Assembly: GCA_963725415.1 (NCBI GenBank)
Contig: CAVRZY010000087.1
Location: forward strand, 1 to 58,086
Length of the DNA: 58,086 nt
Reading direction: 5' to 3'
Origin: CAVRZY01 sp963725415
GTDB taxonomy: Bacteria; Acidobacteriota; Terriglobia; Bryobacterales; Bryobacteraceae
Notes under the pieces: model-generated
The model's input: only the letters and a program-made list of their open reading frames with translations
What the model was told of the DNA's origin: nothing
Database searches by the model: none
Program-made: the position numbers and the translations under genes
In this document: one piece after another, positions 11,190-19,562 of the stretch
How the letters are laid out: every line of letters begins with the position of its first letter
How positions within the stretch are numbered: position 1 is the stretch's first letter

Positions 11190-11195
11190 TATAAT
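11190..11195 (+). promoter_or_regulatory. Candidate -10 element (TATAAT) of the pantothenate operon
   Basis: A perfect TATAAT lies about 96 bases before the start of the first pan-operon gene. A TTGAAC is present at 11172-11177, but the spacing (12 bases) is shorter than optimal, so the -35 assignment is uncertain. Confidence 0.35.
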
Positions 11196-11291
11196 GGGCT
11201 TCTGCCTCCCGAGGGGGAATTTTCCAGGTCCGGTTGGGTTCCGCACCGATACTCGAACCGAGCGATAAGCTCTTAACCGAGAGACAGAGAG

Positions 11292-12197
11292 ATGTCCAAA
11301 GAGAAAGTCCCTGTTGCCGAAGGCCCGATTGGGATCGCCGGGGCGGGGCGGATCGGACAGGCGCTGGGACGGCTGCTAAGGGAACGAGGCGAGCCCGTGG
11401 TGGCCGTGGCGAGCCGGCATCCCCAGCACGCCGAAGCGGCAGCCGCCTTTGTTGGTGGTGGCGCAAAGGCAGTGCCTTATTCCCGGCTGAGGGAATGTGC
11501 GGCGCGTGTGTTGATTGCCGTGCCCGACGATGCCGTGGCCCAGGTTGCCGGCGTGTTGGCCGAGGCCGGGATGAGCCAAGGTGCAGCCTTACATACATGC
11601 GGAAACCGTGGTCCGGAAGCTTTGGCGCGGCTCGCCGCCAGGGGCGTGTCGTGCGCCACCTTCCATCCGCTTCAGACGGTTGCCTCTCCGGAGCAAGGCG
11701 TGGCCTCCCTGCCAGGGGTCGCTTTCGCTATCACCGGCGAGGGTCCCGCTCGGGCCTGGGCGGAACGCATTGCCGCGCTTCTGGACGGGCAGGTCTTGTG
11801 GATTCCCTCCGACCGCAGACCGCTGTATCACGCGGCCGCGGTGATGGCGAGCAACTACGTGGTGGGGTTGCTCGATGCGGCAGTCATGCTGATGGCTGCG
11901 GCAGGGGTGGAGGAAGACAAGGCCTTACGCGCCCTCGCCCCTTTGGCGCAGGCCAGCATGGCCAATGCCTTGACCCTCGGACCACGGAACGCTCTGACCG
12001 GCCCTGTCGAACGGGGCGACCTCGAAACTGTGTCTACCCACTTGAAAGCCCTGGGTGAGGTTTCAGCGCCGGTGCGGGAGTTGTATCGCGCAGCAGGCGT
12101 GCAGGTTTTGGGGCTGGCCCGGCAGCGGGGTCTCTCTGAAGCGAATGCACGGAAACTGGAAGAACTGTTCCAAGAAAGTGAAAAGTCGAATGTCTGA
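11292..12197 (+). CDS. Rossmann/DUF2520 oxidoreductase, probable ketopantoate reductase (PanG-type)
   Basis: About 301 residues. The N-terminal NAD(P)-binding fold has IGIAGAGRIGQALGRLL, and a later conserved stretch reads TFHPLQTVASPEQG. The C-terminal helical DUF2520 domain includes YHAAAVMASNYVVGLLDAA and LTGPVERGD. The product resembles the 6-phosphogluconate-dehydrogenase-like superfamily. panB begins before this gene's stop (8-base overlap) and panC follows with another overlap, so the three form one operon. No classical panE is present, so the context points to reduction of 2-dehydropantoate to pantoate, as reported for PanG in other bacteria. That function is inference from context and fold. 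Confidence 0.75.
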   Translation: MSKEKVPVAEGPIGIAGAGRIGQALGRLLRERGEPVVAVASRHPQHAEAAAAFVGGGAKAVPYSRLRECAARVLIAVPDDAVAQVAGVLAEAGMSQGAALHTCGNRGPEALARLAARGVSCATFHPLQTVASPEQGVASLPGVAFAITGEGPARAWAERIAALLDGQVLWIPSDRRPLYHAAAVMASNYVVGLLDAAVMLMAAAGVEEDKALRALAPLAQASMANALTLGPRNALTGPVERGDLETVSTHLKALGEVSAPVRELYRAAGVQVLGLARQRGLSEANARKLEELFQESEKSNV

Positions 12198-13029
12198 TCG
12201 AGTGAAGCGGATTCGGGTCCCGGACCTCAAAGAGAAGAAAACGCGCGGGGAGAAAATCGTCATGCTCACGGCGTACGACGCCACCATGGCGCGCTTGCTC
12301 GACCGGGCCGGCATCGACGTGCTGCTGGTGGGCGACTCTCTGGGCATGGTCATCATGGGCTGCGATACCACCCTGCCAGTCACTCTCGAGGCGATGATCC
12401 ATCACACGCGCGCAGTGACGCAGGGAACGATAAGAGCTCTCGTAGTGGCTGACATGCCCTTTCTCACGTATCAGGTGAGCGTCCCGGAAGCTGTGCGGAA
12501 CGCCGGACGCCTGATTCAGGAAGGAGGCGCGGCAGCGGTGAAGATCGAGGGCGGGCGCCCCGTATTGGAGGCGGCGCGCCGCCTGGTGGAGGTGGGCATC
12601 CCCGTGATGGGCCACCTGGGGTTGATCCCACAGTCGGTTCATCAACTCGGCGGATTCCGCCCCCAGGCCCGGCTTGAAGCAGAGGCCGAACGGTTGCTCG
12701 AAGACGCGCGAGCTCTGGAGAACGCCGGGGCCTTTGCGGTGGTTCTGGAATCGGTTCCGCAAGACGTTGCCAAAAGCGTGACAGCCGAGCTGAGCATCCC
12801 GACCATTGGGATCGGCGCCGGCCCGCACTGCGACGGGCAAGTACTGGTCAGTTACGATGCGTTCGGACTATACGACGGAGCGGCGCCGCCCTTCGTCAAG
12901 CAGTATGCGCGTCTCGGCGAATCGATGGTGACGGCGGCGAAGGCCTATGCCCAGGATGTGCGGGAGGGCCGGTTCCCCGCGCCAGGCCAGGCGGCCTCCG
13001 CTTCACCGGGCAGCAACGAGGGCAGATGA
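12190..13029 (+). CDS. panB: 3-methyl-2-oxobutanoate hydroxymethyltransferase
   Basis: Catalyses hydroxymethyl transfer from methylene-tetrahydrofolate to 2-oxoisovalerate, giving ketopantoate, the first committed step of pantothenate synthesis. About 279 residues, as usual for the family. Visible signatures are MLTAYDATMARLLD, the metal/substrate site VGDSLGMVIMG, VKIEGG, GHLGLIPQSVHQLGG and IGIGAGPHCDGQVLV. The ATG at 12190 is chosen because it yields the normal N-terminus (RVPDLKEKKTRGEKIVMLTA) and overlaps the upstream reductase by 8 bases. The stop overlaps the panC start. The last ~18 residues are a low-complexity tail. Confidence 0.96.
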   Translation: MSDRVKRIRVPDLKEKKTRGEKIVMLTAYDATMARLLDRAGIDVLLVGDSLGMVIMGCDTTLPVTLEAMIHHTRAVTQGTIRALVVADMPFLTYQVSVPEAVRNAGRLIQEGGAAAVKIEGGRPVLEAARRLVEVGIPVMGHLGLIPQSVHQLGGFRPQARLEAEAERLLEDARALENAGAFAVVLESVPQDVAKSVTAELSIPTIGIGAGPHCDGQVLVSYDAFGLYDGAAPPFVKQYARLGESMVTAAKAYAQDVREGRFPAPGQAASASPGSNEGR

Positions 13030-13880
13030 GTTTGCAGTCGGTTCATTCGATCGCGGAACTGAGAGATACCTTGTCCAGTATGCGTCGCGCCGGGGCGACC
13101 ATCGGGCTCGTTCCCACCATGGGAGCGCTGCACGCCGGTCATAGCCGTTTGATCGAGCAGGCTCGCCAGGAGTCCGACTGTGTGGTGGTCAGTATTTTCG
13201 TCAATCCGATCCAGTTTGATCAAAAGGACGACTACACCAGGTATCCGCGGACTCTTTCCACCGACCTGGAATTCTGCCAGGCGAGGAGCGTTGACGTGGT
13301 GTTCGCGCCGGCGGTGGAGGAAATCTATCCCCATCCTCAGCGCACCTTTGTCGAGGTAACTGGCGTTACAGAGCGCCTCTGCGGCCAGTTTCGTCCGGGA
13401 CACTTTCGGGGCGTGGCGACGGTGGTGTTGAAGCTGTTCAACATTGTTCAGCCCGAGCGGGCCTACTTCGGCGAAAAAGACGCGCAGCAGTTGGCCGTGA
13501 TCCGGCACATGGTCCGCGAGCTGAACCTGCCGGTGACGATTGTGGAAGTAGCCACGGTTCGGGAGGCCGATGGCCTGGCGGTTAGCTCGCGGAATCAACG
13601 GCTCAGCCCGGAGCAGCGGCGCGTGGCCACGGGGCTTTTTCAGGCCCTACAGGTGGCTGAGAAACGTATTGCCAGCGGTGCGAGTTCCCCGGACGAGATC
13701 AAGCTGGAAGCTTTGGCCATCCTTCAGCAGGAGTCGCAGTTGCGTGTCGAATACCTGGAGATTGTCGATCCCGACGAAATGCAGCCCGTGGATCGTATCG
13801 CCGGTCCGGTACGAGTGGCGGCGGCGGTCTGGATCGGTTCCACGCGATTGATCGACAACCTGCTGTGCAAGCCGGTGTAG
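13026..13880 (+). CDS. panC: Pantoate-beta-alanine ligase
   Basis: ATP-dependent ligation of pantoate and beta-alanine to pantothenate in the cytoplasm. 284 residues, the usual length. The nucleotidyltransferase-fold signatures are present: LVPTMGALHAGHSRLI (HxGH-type ATP site, residues ~29-44), IFVNPIQFDQKDDYTRYPRT, FRPGHFRGVATVVLKLFNIV, YFGEKDAQQLAVI and SSRNQRLSPEQR. The ATG overlaps the panB stop codon (ATGA), indicating translational coupling. No panD gene is visible in the window. Confidence 0.97.
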   Translation: MSLQSVHSIAELRDTLSSMRRAGATIGLVPTMGALHAGHSRLIEQARQESDCVVVSIFVNPIQFDQKDDYTRYPRTLSTDLEFCQARSVDVVFAPAVEEIYPHPQRTFVEVTGVTERLCGQFRPGHFRGVATVVLKLFNIVQPERAYFGEKDAQQLAVIRHMVRELNLPVTIVEVATVREADGLAVSSRNQRLSPEQRRVATGLFQALQVAEKRIASGASSPDEIKLEALAILQQESQLRVEYLEIVDPDEMQPVDRIAGPVRVAAAVWIGSTRLIDNLLCKPV

Positions 13881-13931
13881 CGCGAGATCCTCTGCGAGGT
13901 GGGTGAAACGCCGGCCCCGGCCGGCAGCGCC

Positions 13932-14069
13932 TCAGAACACCACCCGCATCGACCCCTGCATGGCGCGGCTGCCGCCGGCCGAGGAGATCACGCCGAAGGT
14001 GGCCGCCTGGGACATGTTGGTGCCCGGCGGGTCGAAGTTGGGCGTGTTGGTAGCGCCGCGTGGCACACT
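13932..14069 (-). pseudogene. 3' remnant of an Oar-like TonB-dependent receptor
   Basis: The minus-strand frame encodes ATNTPNFDPPGTNMSQAATF, then GVISSAGGSRAMQGSMRVVF and a stop. This is the usual last beta-strand region of acidobacterial carboxypeptidase-regulatory TonB-dependent receptors. Nothing of the rest of the gene is left upstream on the minus strand; a degenerate tRNA lies there instead. It is a scar from deletion or replacement. Confidence 0.6.
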
Positions 14070-14110
14070 GCGGCCCCTCCACCGTTTTTTACAGGAAGTA
14101 CTGCGTCGGT

Positions 14111-14184
14111 CCGGGCGTGGCGCAGCCTGGTAGCGCACCTGCTTTGGGCGGAGGGGGCCGGCAGTCCAAATCTGCCCGCCACCA
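14111..14184 (+). pseudogene. Degenerate tRNA-Pro-like sequence (anticodon TGG)
   Basis: The D-arm is identical to the intact tRNA-Pro (GCGCAGCCTGGTAGCGC). The anticodon loop TTTGGGC again places TGG at the anticodon, but the stem CCTGC/GGAGG has one mismatch. The T-arm GGCAG-TCCAAAT-CTGCC is paired but its loop starts TCC instead of TTC. Only four bases (CGCC) separate the T-stem from discriminator A and CCA, so the 3' acceptor strand is three bases short of the 5' strand CCGGGCG. It is probably a non-functional duplicate; base-call errors are an alternative. Confidence 0.6.
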
Positions 14185-14261
14185 ATGGTGTCAAACGATC
14201 ATTCGCGTTCAGGCCCATTCGACGGACGAGGATCAGCGGTTCAGCGTAAAACAAGGGTGTC

Positions 14262-15005
14262 ATGACCAAGCAAGTGGAAGCCGTGTATGAGAATGGCGCG
14301 CTGCGCCCTTTGGAGCCGCTACAGCTTGCAGAGCACGAGCGTGTGACCGTGAGGATCACTACCAGCGTAGACCAACCCGAACGCAGCCACCCCGACGTGG
14401 AGTTCCTCGAACAGGTCAAACGCGAGCTGGCATCGGCGGATTACATTCCGACGATTGAGGAGGTGCGCCAGATGCTGTCCAAAGACAAAAGCTCGTGGGC
14501 CGACCTGATTATCGCCGAGCGCCAAGAACGGTTCCGAGTGGCTTCCTACTTTCTGGATTCCAGCGCCGTAGTGGAGTTTTACCATCCGGAGGCGGGTTCC
14601 GCGACCATTCAGAGAATCTTCGGGGAAGCGGAAAGGCGGATGCTGATCTCCCGCCTTGCCGTGGTTGAAGTTCGGTCGGCGTTTGCTGGCAAGCTTCGCA
14701 TGGGGGCGATCACCGAACAGGAAGCGCGGCTGTCGTTGGCTCGTTTAAAGTTCGATTTGGCAGCCGGCATGATTGAGGTGTTCGCACTGACGGAGTTTCA
14801 CTACTGTGCAGCCGAGGAACTTATTGAAAAGCATTGGTCGCGGGAGCGCCTGCGGACTCTTGATTCCCTCCAACTGGCCGTCGCGCTCGATTTGTGCGAG
14901 CAGCGCTTGATTGAAAAGTTTGTCGTGGCTGACCAGAAGTTGGCTGAGGTAGCAAGAGTTGAAGGTTTTTCAGTCCTGAATCCTGAGTTAGCCGCGGCGA
15001 TGTGA
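14262..15005 (+). CDS. Fused DUF104-type antitoxin and PIN-domain ribonuclease (type II toxin-antitoxin in one ORF)
   Basis: Residues 1-~75 match the AF2212/DUF104 antitoxin pattern (MTKQVEAVYENGALRPLEPL, then EHERVTVRI), with a helical linker. Residues ~92-247 form a complete PIN domain: YFLDSSAVVEFYHPE (first Asp), SRLAVVEVRSAF (Glu), RTLDSLQLAVALDL (Asp) and FVVADQKLAEVA (Asp). PIN toxins are Mg-dependent ribonucleases; the antitoxin normally is a separate small protein. Here one uninterrupted frame spans both, and a GTG at the domain border (VASYFLD) could start the toxin internally. The fusion may be real or result from loss of a stop by a base-call error. Flanked by scars on both sides. 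Confidence 0.75.
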   Translation: MTKQVEAVYENGALRPLEPLQLAEHERVTVRITTSVDQPERSHPDVEFLEQVKRELASADYIPTIEEVRQMLSKDKSSWADLIIAERQERFRVASYFLDSSAVVEFYHPEAGSATIQRIFGEAERRMLISRLAVVEVRSAFAGKLRMGAITEQEARLSLARLKFDLAAGMIEVFALTEFHYCAAEELIEKHWSRERLRTLDSLQLAVALDLCEQRLIEKFVVADQKLAEVARVEGFSVLNPELAAAM

Positions 15006-15204
15006 TTTTCGAGAAAAGCAGGTGGCCTGGTTTTGGGGAACGCTCCTTTCCGATTCTCCAAGGATAGAATCTGTTACCTTGCATGAATTAAAGGGCTCTG
15101 CGCAAGAATCTGACAGACCCCCGGCTTCATGGGGCTTCTGTGGATGGTGGGTTCCCGCTTCCGTGCGCCGGCCACTGGCGGCCGGGCCGCCCTGGGGGCA
15201 ATGC
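15006..15204. other. Non-coding stretch before a Solibacter-domain remnant
   Basis: No gene is recognised. Together with the downstream remnant (15,205-15,350) and leader it makes up the 473-base gap between the PIN fusion and the molybdenum hydroxylase operon. Confidence 0.4.
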
Positions 15205-15350
15205 CGGTAGGGGAGTGCAGGTTCTGTTTAGTGGTTACGCTCCCGGCTTCCTCGGTTTGTACCAAATCAATGTCGTCATCCCCGATGCCGCACCGGCGGG
15301 GTCTGTGAATCTGGACGTGGTGGTGGACGGGGTACCCAGCCAGAGGCTCA
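15205..15350 (+). pseudogene. Remnant of a Solibacter-type C-terminal domain (TIGR03437)
   Basis: The frame reads VQVLFSGYAPGFLGLYQINV, then VIPDAAPAGSVNLDVVVDGV, which matches the end of the Solibacter uncharacterised C-terminal domain also seen at the end of the propeller protein (20,543-23,428). No upstream gene body or start exists. It lies directly before the molybdenum hydroxylase genes and is another 3'-end scar. Confidence 0.6.
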
Positions 15351-15478
15351 AAGATTGCGGTGCGGTAGTCAGTGGGATTGGGCGAACTCATCGAACAGAA
15401 GTTGAGCGATCCTGGGGGAAACGACACCCCACGGGGAGTCGGTCTGGTGTACTATTTTGGGGTACCCAGGAGATTGCA

Positions 15479-15958
15479 ATGCAGCGAACCATTTCATTCA
15501 CGCTCAACGGCAAGCCGACGCGGGTGACGGTGGATGACGAGCGCATGCTGCTGTGGGTGCTGCGCTACGACCTCGGCCTCACCGGCACCAAATTCGGCTG
15601 CGGCGCCGCCTTGTGCGGCGCTTGCACGGTCATCGTAAACAAGGAGGCTGTCAGGTCCTGCTCGACCCCGGTCAAGGACGTTGCCGGGAAGCAGGTGCTG
15701 ACCATCGAGGGCCTCAGCCAGGACGGAAAGCTTCACCCCATCCAGGAGGCGTTCCTGAAGCATCACGCGTTCCAGTGCGGCTACTGCACATCCGGGATGA
15801 TCGTCAACGCCTATGCGCTGCTGCTGAAGACGCCGCGGCCCACGCGCGCCGAGATCATCCGGCAGATGGACGACCACCTGTGTCGCTGCGGCTCGCACAT
15901 GCGCATCGTGGAGGCCATCCAGGAGGCCGCCAGCGCCAGGCAAGGAGGTGTGCGATGA
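15479..15958 (+). CDS. [2Fe-2S] small subunit of a xanthine dehydrogenase-family molybdenum hydroxylase
   Basis: 159 residues. It passes electrons from the molybdenum cofactor subunit through two [2Fe-2S] clusters. The plant-type ferredoxin cluster is in FGCGAALCGACTVIV with a further Cys in RSCSTPV. The second cluster is in the helical C-terminal domain (FQCGYCTSGM, then LCRCGSHMRI). The ATG at 15479 has AGGAG seven bases upstream. The stop overlaps the large-subunit start (ATGA), so the two are translationally coupled. No FAD subunit is adjacent, which fits the isoquinoline 1-oxidoreductase/aldehyde oxidase-like two-subunit class that passes electrons to a membrane or cytochrome acceptor. 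Confidence 0.92.
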   Translation: MQRTISFTLNGKPTRVTVDDERMLLWVLRYDLGLTGTKFGCGAALCGACTVIVNKEAVRSCSTPVKDVAGKQVLTIEGLSQDGKLHPIQEAFLKHHAFQCGYCTSGMIVNAYALLLKTPRPTRAEIIRQMDDHLCRCGSHMRIVEAIQEAASARQGGVR

Positions 15959-18071
15959 AGCGAGACGATCTGAATCTGAGCCGCCGCGGTTTCCTGGCAG
16001 GGTCGGGGCTGTTCGTGTTCTTCCCCTCGAGCCGCCGGAGGCGTTGCAGGAGCCGGCGCGGCTCCCGGCCCGGCAGGGCTACCCGACCGATTTCAACGCC
16101 TACCTTCAAATCGGCGAGGACGGAAGGGTCACCTGCCTGGTCGGCAAGGTCGAACTGGGGCAGGGATCGAAGACCTCGCTGGCGCAGTTGCTCGCCGAGG
16201 AGCTGGACGTGGCGCTCGACTCGGTCGAGATGGTGATGGGCGACACCGACGTCTGCCCCTGGGACATGGGTACGTTCGGCTCGCTCAGCATCCGGCAGTT
16301 CGGCCCGGTGCTGCGTGGGGCCGGGGCGGAGGCGCGAGCCGTGCTGCTTCAGATGGCGGCCGAGCAGCTCCAGGCGCCGGTGGACCGGCTGCAGGTGAAG
16401 GCCGGCGTGGTCAGCGACTCGTCGGCGCAGGGCAAGCAGGTCACCTACGCGCAACTGGTTCAGGGCAAGCGCATCGAGCGGCACCTGGCGAACGTGCCGG
16501 TGAAGCGGGTGGCGGCTTACACCGTTGTCGGGCAGTCGCCCCGGCGCAAGGACGCGCTGGAGAAGGTCAGCGGTAGGGCCAAGTACGCCGGCGACATCAT
16601 CCCTCCAGGGACGCTGCACGCGCGTGTTCTCAGGCCGCCGGCGCACGGCGCCACCCTGAAAGATGTGGATACGACCGCCGCCGAGAAGGTCGCCGGCGCC
16701 CGGGTGGTGAGGGACGGCGATCTGATCGCCGTGCTCCACGAGCGGCGCGACCTGGCCGATCAAGCGCTGGGGCTTATCAAGGCGCAATTCCAGCGACCGC
16801 AACCGAGCGTGGATGACAAGACGATTTTCGACCATCTGCTCAAGGCGGCGCCGCCGGGCCAGGTGGTGGGCCAGGGCGGCAGCCTCGCGGAGGGCGAGAA
16901 GCTCGCCGCGAGTATCCTCGAGGCGACCTATCTCAACAGCTACGTGGCGCACGCGACCATGGAGACCCACTCGGCGGTGGCGATGATCGAGGGCGGCAAG
17001 GTCACCGTGTGGGCTTCGACCCAAACGCCGTTCCCGGTGAAACAGCAGGTGGCGCAGGCCCTGGGCTTCGCGCCGCAGAACGTGCGGGTGGTGACGCCCT
17101 ATGTGGGCGGGGGCTTCGGCGGGAAGAGCGCTTCCCGGCAGGCCATTGAGGCGGCGCGCCTCGCGAAGATCACTGGCAAGCCCGTCCAGGTGGTCTTCGA
17201 CCGCGCCGAGGAATTTTTCTACGATACCTTCCGCCCGGCGGCGGTGGTGAAGATCCGCGCGGGCCTGAGCGGGGCCGGGAAGATGGTCCTGTGGGACTTC
17301 AGCGTTTACTGCGCCGGGGACCGCGAGGCCAGGCAGTTCTACGACATCCCGCATCAGCGCACGGTTTCCTCCGGCGGCTGGGGAGGCGGGAATCCTGCGG
17401 GCCTGCACCCGTTCGGCGTGGGGCCGTGGCGCGCGCCTTCGGTGAACACCAACACCTTCGCCCGCGAATCGCACATCGACACGCTGGCGGCCAAGGTGGG
17501 TGTGGACCCGGTGGAGTTCCGCCTGAGCCACCTCTCCGACAAGCGTATGCGGCGGGTGCTGGAAGCCGTTGCCAAGCAGTTCGGCTGGAAGGCAGGGCGG
17601 ACGCCCAGCGGGCGGGGCGTGGGCGTCTCCTGCGCCATCTACATGGGCACCTATGTGGCGACTATGGCAGAGGTGGCGGTCAACAAGAGCACTGGTCGCG
17701 TTCAGGTCCAGCGGGTGGTTTGCGCGCAGGACGAGGGCGTGATCGTCAACCCGGACGGCTCGCGGCAGCAGATCGAAGGCAGCATCACCATGGGTCTGGG
17801 CTACGCGCTCACCGAGGAAGTGCGCTTCAAGGACGGCGAAGTGCTGGACCGCAACTTCGACACTTACGAGATCCCGCGCTTCTCCTGGCTGCCCAAGATC
17901 GAGACCGTGCTGGTCGAGAACCCGGAGGTGCCGGCCTCGGGCTGCGGCGAACCGCCCATTGTCAACATGGGCGCAGTCATCGCCAACGCCATCCATGACG
18001 CGGTGGGGGCCAGGCTGCTGCAGCTCCCCATGACCCCGGCTCGCATCCAGGAGGCGGTCAGGCGGGGGTGA
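15955..18071 (+). CDS. Molybdopterin-binding large subunit, xanthine dehydrogenase family (Tat-exported), one frameshift near the N-terminus
   Basis: The start overlaps the small-subunit stop. The leader MKRDDLNLSRRGFLAGSG is a classical Tat signal. The frame then breaks at about 16,021-16,035; the protein continues one frame away as EPPEALQEPARLPARQGYPT and stays open to 18071. Cofactor motifs are visible: VELGQGSKTSLAQLLAEEL, TPYVGGGFGGKSASRQAIEA, VGPWRAPSVNTNTFARES and, near the C-terminus, ASGCGEPPIVN, whose Glu is the expected Mo-site base. About 705 residues, close to family length. Substrate unknown; related enzymes hydroxylate aldehydes or N-heterocycles in the periplasm. The 3' end is the parent of six downstream partial copies. 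The frame break may be a base-call error. Confidence 0.88.
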
Positions 18072-18128
18072 CAGTCCAGGCTTCAATCCGGCCCCGCGGG
18101 GAGCGAATATCCGGATGGAGGAGGTGAG

Positions 18129-18893
18129 ATGAGCAGAAGACACGCGTGGGTGATGGTGGCGCTGGTGTGGTGTGCGGCGGCGGTTTGTCAGAAACCGGGA
18201 GCGCCGCCGCACGAGTTCACCAATTCGGTGGGCATGAAGTTCGTTTGGATCGAGCCGGGTTCGTTCCAGATGGGCTCCCAGACTGGCGACGCGAACGAGC
18301 GGCCGGTGCACGGGGTCACGCTCAGCAAGGGGTTCTATTTGCAGGTCACCGAGGTGACACAACGCCAGTGGGAAGCGGTGATGGGGAGCAATCCCAGCTA
18401 TTTCAAGGGACCCGACCGGCCGGTGGAAAACGTCAGTTGGGAGGACGCTCAGGAGTTTCTCCAGCGGCTGAACGAGAAGGAGAAGGGCAGCCGGTACCGG
18501 CTGCCGACGGAGGCCGAGTGGGAGTGTGCCTGCCGGGCCGGCGGGCAAGAGCCGGACGTGGTCGTTGATCTGGACGAAGTGGCGTGGTCGTGGAGGAACT
18601 CCAACGAGGAGACGCATGCGGCGGGCCAGAAGAAGCCCAATGCGTGGGGGCTGTTCGACATTCGCGGCAACGTCTGGGAGTGGGTGCAGGACTGGTACGG
18701 GGCTTACTCAGCAGGTCGGCAGATCGATCCTAGGGGGCCGGATTCAGGTCAGTATCATCGTGTGTTGCGCGGGGGGTCGTGGCTCTGCGACGATCCGAGC
18801 TGCTTCCGGTGCGCCGCCCGCAGCCACGGCTTCAGGCCAGCGCGCCGCAGCATCGACTACGACTACGGCTTTCGTTGCGCCAGGACGCTCTAA
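18129..18893 (+). CDS. FGE-sulfatase/C-type-lectin-fold secreted protein, copy A (candidate DGR target)
   Basis: 254 residues with a short signal peptide (RRHAWVMVALVWCAAAVCQ) after a GGAGG ribosome site. The formylglycine-generating-enzyme-like domain fills the rest: FTNSVGMKFVWIEPGSFQMG, VTQRQWEAVMGSNPSYFKGP, RLPTEAEWE, GNVWEWVQDW and the final RVLRGGSW...GFRCAR. FGE-like domains are often binding scaffolds rather than enzymes, and this fold is the usual display scaffold of DGRs. A paralogue at 24,294-25,046 has the same leader and body but a very different last ~30 residues. The gene sits between the hydroxylase gene's end and a partial copy of that end. Confidence 0.85.
   Translation: MSRRHAWVMVALVWCAAAVCQKPGAPPHEFTNSVGMKFVWIEPGSFQMGSQTGDANERPVHGVTLSKGFYLQVTEVTQRQWEAVMGSNPSYFKGPDRPVENVSWEDAQEFLQRLNEKEKGSRYRLPTEAEWECACRAGGQEPDVVVDLDEVAWSWRNSNEETHAAGQKKPNAWGLFDIRGNVWEWVQDWYGAYSAGRQIDPRGPDSGQYHRVLRGGSWLCDDPSCFRCAARSHGFRPARRSIDYDYGFRCARTL
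18783..18870 (+). other. Hypervariable C-terminal segment of FGE-fold copy A (DGR-like variable region)
   Basis: Between RGGSW and FRCART most differing codons are NNC or NNT (CTC TGC GAC GAT, then AGC TGC, GCC, AGC), opposite CGC TAC GAC GGT, then GGC TTC, TAC, TAC in copy B. This is the outcome expected when AAC/AAT codons of a template are mutated at adenines. The flanks on both sides are much better conserved. No template repeat or reverse transcriptase was found in the window. Confidence 0.5.
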
Positions 18894-18979
18894 TCACGCT
18901 TTGCGCTTTTGCCCTTTTACCCTTTGCCGCTCTCCGCACCTTCGGCGAGGGCTTCAACTGGCAGCCGATCCCGCTGCTG

Positions 18980-19107
18980 GCGGCCAGCCGCCGATTGTCA
19001 ACATGGGCGTAGTCATCGCCAACGCCATGCGTGACGCCGTGGGCGCCAGGCTGTTCCAGTTGCCGATGACGCCGGCGCGCATGCAGGCGGCGCTCAAGCG
19101 GGGGTGA
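18980..19107 (+). pseudogene. Partial copy T1 of the molybdenum hydroxylase 3' end
   Basis: Encodes GGQPPIVNMGVVIANAMRDA, then VGARLFQLPMTPARMQAALK, ending RG-stop, i.e. the last ~42 codons of the large subunit at 15,955-18,071. There is no start codon of its own. It begins about 87 bases after FGE-fold copy A, following a pyrimidine-rich stretch (GCTTTTGCCC type) that recurs after copy B. Confidence 0.85.
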
Positions 19108-19154
19108 GGCGGGTGCGGCGCCTCACTTTCTGCTATGCAAGGACTACCGGCCGC

Positions 19155-19562
19155 TCAAGGCCGCGCCTCCTCCGGGAGCCGGGCCAGCACTGCGTCGTAG
19201 ATCTCGCGGGCCAGGGCCAGCGCCTCCCGGGCCTCCTCGGGAGTCGGCTCGCCCATGTCTGTGGGATAGCGAAACACGCCTGCGAACGGCGTGAGCCGGA
19301 CGGCCCTGCGTAACAGCGGTTCCAGGGTCGCATCGAGCTCAAGCGCCGCACCGCCCACCTCGCGCAGGTCATGCGTCTTGCGAAAACTGCGGCCGTGCCA
19401 CACCAAGAGGCCCTTGATCGCCTTCTCCGCCGCCTGCTGGGCGTGAAAGAGAGCGTCTTCAACGAGCGGAGGGCTGGCAGCCAGAACCACCTCACCGGCC
19501 CGCAAATCACGGCAGGCCGTTGCCAGCCAGCGACGCACTTCATCGGATCGGTCAGGCGGCAT
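19155..19562 (-). CDS. HEPN-domain protein (MNT-HEPN toxin-antitoxin partner)
   Basis: 135 residues, all-helical HEPN domain: WLATACRDLRAGEVVLA, FHAQQAAEKAIKGLLVWHG and the catalytic-type motif RSFRKTHDLREVG (R followed by H), near residue 80. HEPN proteins in such pairs are candidate RNases whose activity is blocked by the nucleotidyltransferase partner. It lies downstream of, and overlaps by 11 bases, the MNT gene on the same strand. Both run opposite to the surrounding hydroxylase fragments. Confidence 0.88.
   Translation of the reverse strand: MPPDRSDEVRRWLATACRDLRAGEVVLAASPPLVEDALFHAQQAAEKAIKGLLVWHGRSFRKTHDLREVGGAALELDATLEPLLRRAVRLTPFAGVFRYPTDMGEPTPEEAREALALAREIYDAVLARLPEEARP

Noticed and set aside
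15855..18617. Open minus-strand frame of 920 codons opposite the molybdenum hydroxylase
   Set aside because: High-GC antisense shadow; its composition (Arg/His/Leu/Ala-rich) lacks any domain and the plus strand encodes a clear enzyme.
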